A stretch of 9,642 bases of DNA. It comes from Betaproteobacteria bacterium (GTDB taxonomy: Bacteria; Pseudomonadota; Gammaproteobacteria; Burkholderiales; SG8-39). The notes beneath the pieces are model-generated. The model saw only the letters and a program-made list of their open reading frames with translations. It ran no database searches and had not been told where the DNA came from. The translations under genes were made by a program, and so were the position numbers. Within the stretch, counting starts at the first letter, position 1, and every line of letters starts with the position of its first letter. Positions 1 to 5,373 of the stretch are shown in pieces. Location: assembly GCA_029858545.1 (NCBI GenBank), contig JAOUFA010000118.1, positions 1-9,642 of the forward strand, given 5' to 3'.

Positions 1-1
1 A

Positions 2-397
2 CACTTCAGCGGCCACGTGCGTCGCATCGCGCCCTATGTGCTCGCGCTCGAGAAGCAGGCGCGCACGGTCGAGGTCGAGGTGGTGTTCGAGCGTCCCGCC
101 GAGACCGAGAAGCTGCTGGTCGGCTACAGCGCCGACATCGAGATCGTGATCGAGGCGCACGACGACGTGATCCGGATCCCGACCTCGGCGCTGATGCCCG
201 GCAACCGGGTGCTGGTGCTCGGCATCGACGGTGTGCTCGAGGAGCGGCGCCTCGACGTCGGGCTCGCGAACTGGGAATACAGCGAAGCGCGCGCGGGTCT
301 CGCGCGCGGCGAGCGCGTGGTGACCTCGCTCGACCGCGAGCGCGTCAAGGCCGGCGCGCAGGCGGTCGTGGAAACGAAAAACGCCGCGGCGAAGTGA
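2..397 (+). CDS. Periplasmic adaptor subunit of an efflux pump (HlyD/MacA-type), C-terminal part, 5' end outside window
   Basis: This is the C-terminal 131 residues of a membrane-fusion protein, which links an inner-membrane ABC exporter to the periplasm or outer membrane. The frame is open from base 2, and the GTG at 17 is internal, so the true start lies upstream. The visible part resembles the beta-barrel and membrane-proximal domains of the family: a beta-rich stretch (TVEVEVVFE), a segment typical of these adaptors (VIRIPTSALM, about residues 55-64 counting from the GTG at 17), then VLVLGIDGVLEERRLDVGL and the closing GLARGERVVTSL typical of RND/MacA adaptors. It ends in a charged tail. 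The ATPase gene follows after 10 bp, so the two are very probably co-transcribed. The family call is firm. The exported substrate cannot be told, and the lipoyl and hairpin domains are not in view. Confidence 0.85.
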   Translation, partial: HFSGHVRRIAPYVLALEKQARTVEVEVVFERPAETEKLLVGYSADIEIVIEAHDDVIRIPTSALMPGNRVLVLGIDGVLEERRLDVGLANWEYSEARAGLARGERVVTSLDRERVKAGAQAVVETKNAAAK

Positions 398-407
398 CGG
401 GCGCGCG

Positions 408-1100
408 ATGATCGAGCTCGCCGGCATCGAGCGCGTCTTCGCCGTCGGCGACGAGCCGGTGCATGCGTTGCGTTCGGTCGATCTCGCCATCGGACAGGGT
501 GAGTACCTGTCGATCATGGGTCCCTCCGGATCGGGCAAATCGACGCTGCTCAACCTGATCGGACTGCTCGACCGGCCGAACGCGGGGAGCTACGTCCTCG
601 ACGGGCGCGATGTCACCGCGCTCGGCGACAACGAGCTTGCGCGCGTGCGGCGCGAGAAGATCGGCTTCGTGTTCCAGTTCTTCCATCTCGTGCCGCGCCT
701 TAGCGCGGCGCAGAACGTCGCGCTGCCGATGGTGCTCGCCGGCATCGCGCCGGCCGAGCGCGCGGCGCGGCTGCGGCAGCTGCTGCGCGAGTACGGGCTC
801 GAGGACCGCGCGCAGCACCGCCCCGACCAGCTCTCCGGCGGACAGTGCCAGCGCGTCGCGATCGCGCGCGCGATGTCGATGCACCCGGCGGTGATCCTGG
901 CCGATGAGCCCACCGGCAACCTCGACCGCCACACCGGCCAGGAGGTCATGAATCTGCTCGAGGGGCTGCACACGGGCGGCGGCACGCTGGTGGTGGTCAC
1001 GCACGACCCCGAGATCGGCGGCCGCGCGAAGCGCAGGCTGCGCATGATCGATGGCCGCATCGTGAGCGACGAGCGCGCCGCGAAAGGGGTCGCGGGCTAG
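408..1100 (+). CDS. ABC transporter ATP-binding protein, MacB/LolD-type
   Basis: This 230-residue protein is a single nucleotide-binding domain that would power the two permeases downstream from the cytoplasmic face of the membrane. The motifs are complete: Walker A GPSGSGKST (38-46), Q-loop Q90 in FVFQFFHLVP, signature LSGGQ (142-146), Walker B VILADE (162-167), D-loop GNLD, and switch histidine H199 in VVVTHD. The RREKIGFVFQ.FHL segment and the 230-residue length are typical of the LolD/MacB/SalX subfamily, which works with FtsX-type permeases. Unlike MacB, the ATPase is not fused to its permease. The residue after the signature is Cys147, where most relatives have Gln (LSGGQQQR). The ATG at 408 has no clear Shine-Dalgarno sequence; translational coupling to the adaptor gene 10 bp upstream is likely. 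The family is certain; the substrate is unknown. Confidence 0.93.
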   Translation: MIELAGIERVFAVGDEPVHALRSVDLAIGQGEYLSIMGPSGSGKSTLLNLIGLLDRPNAGSYVLDGRDVTALGDNELARVRREKIGFVFQFFHLVPRLSAAQNVALPMVLAGIAPAERAARLRQLLREYGLEDRAQHRPDQLSGGQCQRVAIARAMSMHPAVILADEPTGNLDRHTGQEVMNLLEGLHTGGGTLVVVTHDPEIGGRAKRRLRMIDGRIVSDERAAKGVAG

Positions 1101-1122
1101 CGCAGTCCCGCTCCGACCACCG

Positions 1123-2331
1123 ATGCGACCGTCCGACCTGCTCGCCTTCGCCTGGACCATTGTCGCCGGCAACCGCGGCCGCACCGCGCTGATCCTGCTC
1201 GCGACCGGCATCGGCGTCGCCGCGGTGGTCGTGGTGAGCGCGCTCGGCGAGGGCGCGCGCCGCTACGTGCTCGACCAGTTCGGCTCGCTCGGCACGAACC
1301 TGGTGATCGTGATGCCCGGCCGCGCCGAGACGAGCGGCGGAATGCCGGGATTTCTCACCGGCGAGACGCCGCGCGATCTCACCCTCGACGATGCGCTCGC
1401 GTTGCTGAGGAGCCGCGCGGTGAAGAAGATCGCGCCGCTCATCGTCGGCTCGGGCGAGGTGCGCTGGGGCGCCCGGCTGCGCGAGTCGCCGGTGCTCGGC
1501 TCGACCGCCGAGCTGCTCGAGATTCGCCGCATGTCGGTGGCGCAGGGCCAGTTCCTGCCGCCCGGTGATCCGCAGCACGCCGCGCCGGTGTGCGTAATCG
1601 GTGCCAGGCTGCGCGAGGAGATCTTCGGTTCGCGCGCGGCGCTCGGCGAGTGGCTGAGAATCGGCGACCGGCGCTTTCGCGTCATCGGCGTGATGGCGCA
1701 GCAGGGCCAGTCGCTCGGCTTCAACACCGACGAGATCGTGATCGTGCCGGTCTCGGCGGCGCAGGCGCTGTTCAACAGCGAGTCGCTGTTCCGCGTGCTC
1801 GTCGAGGCGAAGACCCGCGAGCAGGTGATCGCCGCCAAGGAGGACGCGATCGAGATCCTGCGCCTGCGCCACGAAGGCGAGCGCGACGTGACGGTGATCA
1901 CGCAGGACGCGGTGCTCGCGACCTTCGACCGCATCTTGCGCGCGCTCACGCTCGCGGTGGGCGGCATCGCGGCGATCAGCCTCGCGGTGGCCGGGATCCT
2001 GATCATGAACGTGATGCTGATCGCGGTGACCCAGCGCCGGCGCGAGGTCGGACTGCTCAAGGCACTTGGCGCGACCGGTGCGCAGATCCGGCTCACGTTC
2101 TTCACCGAGGCGGTGCTGCTCGCCGCGGGCGGCGCGGCGCTTGGACTTGCCGCGGGCAAGGCGGGCGAATGGGTCGTCGGCCGGATCTATCCGCAGATTC
2201 CGTTTGGCGCGCCGTGGTGGGCAATGGCCGCCGCTTCGCTCACCGCGATCGTGACCGCCGCGCTGTTTACCGTCGCGCCGGCGGCGCGCGCGGCGAAGCT
2301 CGATCCGGTCGCGGCGCTCTCCAGGCGCTGA
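1123..2331 (+). CDS. ABC transporter permease, MacB/FtsX-type (first of a tandem pair)
   Basis: This 402-residue inner-membrane permease has the MacB topology. A first membrane helix lies at about 21-41. A large periplasmic core domain follows (about 45-270; GEGARRYVLDQFGSLGTN and MPGRAETSGG are family hallmarks). Three C-terminal helices lie at about 274-301, 324-345 and 364-386. The cytoplasmic loop RRREVGLLKALGATGAQI (306-323) is the FtsX-type coupling segment that contacts the ATPase, and the tail PAARAAKLDPVAALS is the conserved family ending. It starts 22 bp after the ATPase stop with no obvious ribosome site, and its stop is 13 bp before the next permease. It probably pairs with that paralogue as a heterodimer. 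Likely cargo for MacAB-like pumps includes peptides, lipids, macrolides or lipoproteins; nothing here chooses among them. Confidence 0.9.
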   Translation: MRPSDLLAFAWTIVAGNRGRTALILLATGIGVAAVVVVSALGEGARRYVLDQFGSLGTNLVIVMPGRAETSGGMPGFLTGETPRDLTLDDALALLRSRAVKKIAPLIVGSGEVRWGARLRESPVLGSTAELLEIRRMSVAQGQFLPPGDPQHAAPVCVIGARLREEIFGSRAALGEWLRIGDRRFRVIGVMAQQGQSLGFNTDEIVIVPVSAAQALFNSESLFRVLVEAKTREQVIAAKEDAIEILRLRHEGERDVTVITQDAVLATFDRILRALTLAVGGIAAISLAVAGILIMNVMLIAVTQRRREVGLLKALGATGAQIRLTFFTEAVLLAAGGAALGLAAGKAGEWVVGRIYPQIPFGAPWWAMAAASLTAIVTAALFTVAPAARAAKLDPVAALSRR

Positions 2332-2344
2332 CGGGGCACCGGCC

Positions 2345-3547
2345 GTGCTCGCCGCCGACTTCGTCCGCTTCACCACCGGGTCGCTCATCGCGCACCGGCT
2401 GCGCAGCTTTCTCACCGCGCTCGGCATCGCGGTCGGCATCGCCGCGGTGATCCTGCTTACCTCGATCGGCGAGGGGCTGCATCGCTTCGTGGTGAGCGAG
2501 TTCACGCAGTTCGGCACCCACATCATTGCCGTCTCGCCCGGACGCACGCAGACCCACGGCGGGGCCCCGATCGGCGTATTCAACACTATCCGGCCGCTCA
2601 CGATCGACGACGCGCTCGCGCTCGCCCGCGCGCCGCATGCGCAGCTCACGGTGCCGGGCGTGTCGGGCAATGCCGAAGTCTCGGTCGCGGGCAAATCGCG
2701 GCGCGTGATGCTCTCGGGCATAGGACACCAGTTCGCCGAGGCCTTTCGAATCAAGGTCGCCGCGGGCGAATTCCTGCCCGACGACGATCCGCGCGCGGCG
2801 CGTGCCTTCGCGGTGCTCGGCGCGAAAGTCGCGCGCGAGCTGTTCCCGGCGGCGAACCCGCTGGGTGCGCGTATCCGCGTCGGCGGCGAGCGCTACCGCG
2901 TGATCGGTGTGATGGAGCCGAAGGGCCAGGTGCTCGGCTTCGACCTCGACGACACGGTGTACATCCCGACCGGACGGGCGCTGGCGATGTTCAACCGCGA
3001 GAGCCTGATGGAGGTGGATGTGATCTACGAGCCGACCGCGCCGCTCGACGAGGTGGTCGAGGGGATCCGCAGAATCCTCACGGCGCGCCACGGCAGCGAG
3101 GACTTCACCATCACGCCGCAGGAAAAGATGCTCGAAGTGTTCGGCACCGTGCTCGATGCGATCACCTTCGCCGTCGCGGCGATCGCCGGAATATCGCTGC
3201 TCGTGGGCGGCGTCGGTATCCTTACCATCCTCACCATCGCGGTCGCCGAGCGTACCTCCGAGATCGGCCTGCTGCGCGCGGTCGGCGCGACGCAGCGCGC
3301 CGTGCTGATGATCTTTCTCGGCGAGGCGGCGCTGCTCGCGGCGCTCGGCGGTGCGGCCGGACTCGCGCTCGGGCTGGGAATCTCGCTGGCGCTGTCGTTC
3401 GCGCTGCCCGCGCTGCCGGTGCATACGCCCTGGAGCTACGCGATCGCGGCGGAATTGATGGCGGTGGCGGTGGGGCTCGCCGCGGGCGTGCTGCCGGCCA
3501 GGCGCGCGGCCAAACTCGATCCGCTCGAGGCGTTGAGGAGCGAGTAG
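2345..3547 (+). CDS. ABC transporter permease, MacB/FtsX-type (second of a tandem pair)
   Basis: This 400-residue permease is collinear with the one before it. It has helix 1 at about 21-41, then IGEGLHRFVVSEFTQFGTH and SPGRTQTHGG, matching GEGARRYVLDQFGSLGTN and MPGRAETSGG in the partner. A periplasmic core runs to about 270, followed by helices at about 273-300, 320-352 and 364-384. The coupling loop is AERTSEIGLLRAVGATQRA (301-319) and the conserved tail is PARRAAKLDPLEALR. The start is GTG, 13 bp after the previous stop, placing the first helix at the same position as in the partner. The two look like an old duplication now specialised as a heterodimer. It is the last gene of the export operon; only a scar of an unrelated gene follows. 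Family certain, cargo unknown. Confidence 0.9.
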   Translation: MLAADFVRFTTGSLIAHRLRSFLTALGIAVGIAAVILLTSIGEGLHRFVVSEFTQFGTHIIAVSPGRTQTHGGAPIGVFNTIRPLTIDDALALARAPHAQLTVPGVSGNAEVSVAGKSRRVMLSGIGHQFAEAFRIKVAAGEFLPDDDPRAARAFAVLGAKVARELFPAANPLGARIRVGGERYRVIGVMEPKGQVLGFDLDDTVYIPTGRALAMFNRESLMEVDVIYEPTAPLDEVVEGIRRILTARHGSEDFTITPQEKMLEVFGTVLDAITFAVAAIAGISLLVGGVGILTILTIAVAERTSEIGLLRAVGATQRAVLMIFLGEAALLAALGGAAGLALGLGISLALSFALPALPVHTPWSYAIAAELMAVAVGLAAGVLPARRAAKLDPLEALRSE

Positions 3548-3549
3548 AT

Positions 3550-3615
3550 TCGCCCGCGTCGGACTTCTGCACCGGGCAGGTGCTCTATGTCGATGGCGGC
3601 TACACCGCAGGCTAG
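3550..3615 (+). pseudogene. C-terminal remnant of a short-chain dehydrogenase/reductase (SDR)
   Basis: In frame 1, right after the permease stop (which is in frame 2), the DNA reads SPASDFC followed by TGQVLYVDGGYTAG and a TAG at 3613-3615. The run TGQ-(V/I)-L-x-VDGG is the standard C-terminal signature of classical SDRs (FabG-like oxidoreductases, normally about 250 residues). Only about 21 codons survive. There is no start codon, no Rossmann fold and no YxxxK active site, and upstream in this frame the DNA is the permease gene in the wrong frame. It is therefore a dead tail. It shows that an SDR gene once ended here and that a deletion or insertion joined the permease 3' end to it within about 3 bp of the permease stop. 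The motif is seen directly; the history is inferred. Confidence 0.72.
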
Positions 3616-3624
3616 CAGATCGTC

Positions 3625-3646
3625 GCGCCGCCCCTAGCCGCGGCGC
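3625..3646. terminator. GC hairpin at the convergent junction, possible weak terminator
   Basis: A perfect 7-bp inverted repeat, GCGCCGC (3625-3631) and GCGGCGC (3640-3646), encloses an 8-nt loop that contains the oxyR stop codon. Its place between the end of the export operon and the end of oxyR fits a bidirectional terminator. Neither strand shows a T-run after the stem, and short GC palindromes arise easily in such DNA, so confidence is low. Confidence 0.25.
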
Positions 3647-4578
3647 CGCCCGCCGGAGGTGGCAGTCCTTCGTTTACCGCCTCGATGCGCCTCGATGACG
3701 AAGGCCGCGAGCGCATCGAGCTCCATCCTTCGCGCCGTCGTCGGCCGCGCCACCAGCGCGAGCCCGCGCTTCGGCGCCGGTGGCGCGAGCGGCCGCGCGA
3801 CGAGGCTCGTCTTGTCGAGCAGGCCGCTCTTTAGCGCGAGCTCGGGCACCAGCGCGAGGCCGAGCCCCGCTTCGACCATCTGCACCAGCGTCAGCAGGCT
3901 GGTCGCTTCGATCCCCGAAGCGTTGGGAGTCGCGTTGCGCGCGCAGGCGGAGAGGGTGTGCTCGCGCAGGCAGTGGCCTTCCTCGAGCAGCAGCAGGCGC
4001 TCGGCGACCGCCGCGCTCACCGCGATGCGCTTTTCCTTGAACGCCGGATCGTCGCGCCTGCCGGCGAGCCAGAACTCGTCGTCGTAGAGCGGCAGCTCGA
4101 GCAGTGCGCCGGTGTCGTAGGGCAGGGCGATGAGCGCGCAGTCGAGTTGCGCGCCGGCGAGCCGCGCGAGCAGGTTCGCGGTGAGGTCCTCGCGCAGAAG
4201 GAGCTTCAGTTTCGGATAGCGCGCGCGCAGCCCGGGAAGCAGATCGGGCAGCAGAAACGGCGCGACGGTCGGAATCACTCCGAGGCGCAGCGTGCCGCTC
4301 ATCGGTTCGGCGCCGCTCGCGGCGAGTTCGGCCAGGTCCTCGGCCTGCGCGAGCAGTGTCCGCGCGCGCGCCACCACCTCGGTGCCGAGCGGGGTGAGCG
4401 CCACCGATTGCCGGTCGCGCTCGACGAGCTGCGCGCCGAGCGCCGTCTCCAGTTCCTTCAAGCCCGCCGAGAGCGTCGACTGGGTGACGAAGGAGGTCTC
4501 GGCGGCGCGCGTGAAGTTCAGGTGCTCGGCGAGCGCGATCAGGTATTTGAGTTGTCGTAGCGAAGGCAGCGCAGCCAT
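3634..4578 (-). CDS. oxyR: OxyR, peroxide-sensing LysR-type regulator
   Basis: This 314-residue LysR-family regulator has an N-terminal winged helix-turn-helix (LRQLKYLIALAEHLNFTRAAE..FVTQSTLSAGLKELE, about 7-45) and a C-terminal sensing domain. The hallmarks of OxyR rather than of another LysR protein are MSGTLRLGVIPTVAPFLLP (93-111) and the redox motif GHCLREHTLSAC. Cys203 and Cys212 in that motif are nine residues apart, exactly the spacing of E. coli Cys199 and Cys208, which form the peroxide-induced disulfide. The neighbouring His202 and Arg205 are also kept. It is divergent from the rubrerythrin operon and shares its 121-bp control region, so it probably activates that operon under H2O2 and represses itself. 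The Arg/Gly-rich tail (GGKRRTATSGGRRRG) is longer than in E. coli OxyR and looks disordered. No clear Shine-Dalgarno sequence precedes the ATG. Confidence 0.93.
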   Translation of the reverse strand: MAALPSLRQLKYLIALAEHLNFTRAAETSFVTQSTLSAGLKELETALGAQLVERDRQSVALTPLGTEVVARARTLLAQAEDLAELAASGAEPMSGTLRLGVIPTVAPFLLPDLLPGLRARYPKLKLLLREDLTANLLARLAGAQLDCALIALPYDTGALLELPLYDDEFWLAGRRDDPAFKEKRIAVSAAVAERLLLLEEGHCLREHTLSACARNATPNASGIEATSLLTLVQMVEAGLGLALVPELALKSGLLDKTSLVARPLAPPAPKRGLALVARPTTARRMELDALAAFVIEAHRGGKRRTATSGGRRRG

Positions 4579-4592
4579 GGCGGACCGGTACG

Positions 4593-4633
4593 TTATCGAG
4601 AACGTCGATTATACCTAGCGATATTACTCGTTA
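4593..4633. promoter_or_regulatory. Probable OxyR operator: two tandem inverted repeats
   Basis: Two imperfect inverted repeats lie side by side in the AT-richer spacer. One is TTATCGA-N5-TCGATTA (4593-4611, 6 of 7 arms matching). The other is TAGCGA-N6-TCGTTA (4616-4633, 5 of 6). Their centres are about 22 bp apart, giving four half-sites on one DNA face. OxyR is known to bind four ATAG/CTAT-type elements arranged as 4-N7-4-N7-4-N7-4. Here the core reads ATCG-N7-CGAT-N7-AGCG-N7-TCGT, the same spacing with changed letters. The geometry is seen; OxyR binding is inferred. Confidence 0.5.
4608..4613 (-). promoter_or_regulatory. Candidate oxyR promoter -10 box
   Basis: The minus strand reads a perfect TATAAT here, 30 bp before the oxyR ATG, which would start the transcript near 4601 with a short leader. 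The -35 region (about 4631-4636, TGCTAA) is a poor match. The -10 box lies between the half-sites of the putative operator, so bound OxyR would block this promoter, which fits the self-repression usual in LysR regulators. Confidence 0.45.
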
Positions 4634-4660
4634 GCATCGATTACTGGCCTTGCGCAGAAT
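4631..4660 (+). promoter_or_regulatory. Candidate promoter of the rubrerythrin operon
   Basis: CAGAAT (4655-4660) is a 4-of-6 match to a -10 box, with TTAGCA (4631-4636) as a weak -35 box at 18-bp spacing. The -35 box touches the downstream edge of the putative OxyR operator, the usual position for OxyR-activated promoters, and weak core boxes fit an activator-dependent promoter. The transcript would begin near 4667, leaving about 33 nt before the ATG. This is tentative. Confidence 0.28.
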
Positions 4661-4699
4661 TCGCCCATCGCGTTCTCACCCACAGCCAAGGAGCAAAGC

Positions 4700-5170
4700 A
4701 TGAAACCCGAATCGATCACCATCCAGAACCTCGAAGCGGCCTTCGCCGGCGAGAGCATGGCGCACGTCAAGTACCGTTACTTCGCCAGGCTCGCGCGCGA
4801 GCAGGGCGACGCCGATACCGCGCGCATCTTCGAGGAGACCGCCGACCAGGAGGTGCAACACGCCTTCGGCCACCTCGACCTGCTCTACCCGAAGGCGAAA
4901 CTCACGCCCGCCAAGGCGCTCGAGATCGCGATCGAGGGTGAAACCTACGAGTACACCGAGATGTATCCGAAGTTCCGTCATCTCGCGCTCGAGGAAGGCA
5001 ACGGCGCGGCGGTCGAGGAGTTCGACGGGCAGATCGCCGAATCGAAGGAACATGCGGAAGCGTTCAAGCGCGTGCTCGAGAAGGCGGCCAAGCGCTTCGC
5101 CGCGCTGGCGAAGGTCGAGGAGCGGCACGCCAACCAGTACAAGACGGCGCTTGCAAGAACCCGCGCCTGA
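4700..5170 (+). CDS. rbr: Rubrerythrin, diiron domain only (peroxide reductase)
   Basis: This 156-residue cytoplasmic ferritin-like four-helix protein reduces H2O2 to water at a non-heme diiron centre. Visible ligand motifs are FAGES (E18), QEVQH (E51, H54), EGETYEYTEMYP (E81, E84) and VEERHANQY (E140, H143), all in the family's order. A second candidate, ESKEH (E114, H118), lies in a stretch of about 25 residues (103-130) that looks like an extra helical segment compared with compact family members. The C-terminal rubredoxin-like Fe(Cys)4 domain of classical rubrerythrin (about 190 residues) is absent; a separate rubredoxin gene follows after 20 bp and presumably supplies that function. The start is set by a strong AAGGAG at 4688-4693, 6 nt before the ATG. 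First gene of the operon, divergent from oxyR. Confidence 0.92.
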   Translation: MKPESITIQNLEAAFAGESMAHVKYRYFARLAREQGDADTARIFEETADQEVQHAFGHLDLLYPKAKLTPAKALEIAIEGETYEYTEMYPKFRHLALEEGNGAAVEEFDGQIAESKEHAEAFKRVLEKAAKRFAALAKVEERHANQYKTALARTRA

Positions 5171-5190
5171 CTTACTCACAGGAGATCGAC

Positions 5191-5364
5191 ATGAAAATCT
5201 GGCAATGCATCGTATGCGGCTTCGTCTACGACGAGGCGAAGGGTCTGCCCGAAGACGGCATCGCGGCGGGCACCCGTTGGGACGACATTCCGGCGGACTG
5301 GGCCTGTCCGGACTGCGGGGTGGCCAAGGCCGATTTCGAGATGGCCGAAGTGGTCGCGGCCTGA
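5191..5364 (+). CDS. rubA: Rubredoxin
   Basis: This 57-residue small electron carrier starts MKIWQCIVCGFVYDE. The two iron-binding pairs are C6-x2-C9 and C39-x2-C42 (CPDCG), which form the Fe(Cys)4 site. The aromatic core residues W4, Y13, W30 and W37 and the WDDIPADWACPDCG segment are typical of standard rubredoxins of 52-57 residues. A good AGGAG (5180-5184) sits 6 nt before the ATG. It lies 20 bp after rubrerythrin and 9 bp before its likely reductase, so all three are probably one transcript. It would carry single electrons from the reductase to rubrerythrin, replacing the missing rubredoxin domain of that protein. In other bacteria the same carrier can also serve alkane hydroxylase; no such gene is in the window. 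Confidence 0.96.
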   Translation: MKIWQCIVCGFVYDEAKGLPEDGIAAGTRWDDIPADWACPDCGVAKADFEMAEVVAA

Positions 5365-5373
5365 CGAGGCGTC

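Noticed and set aside
997..2754. Long minus-strand open frame of 585 residues antisense to the export operon
   Set aside because: It is an Arg/His/Glu-rich low-complexity product lying opposite two well-recognised genes. Such frames arise from high third-position GC.
3550..3615. SDR tail read as a functional small protein or as a frameshift extension of the permease
   Set aside because: There is no start codon or ribosome site, and the permease already ends in its own conserved family C-terminus, so an extension has no support.
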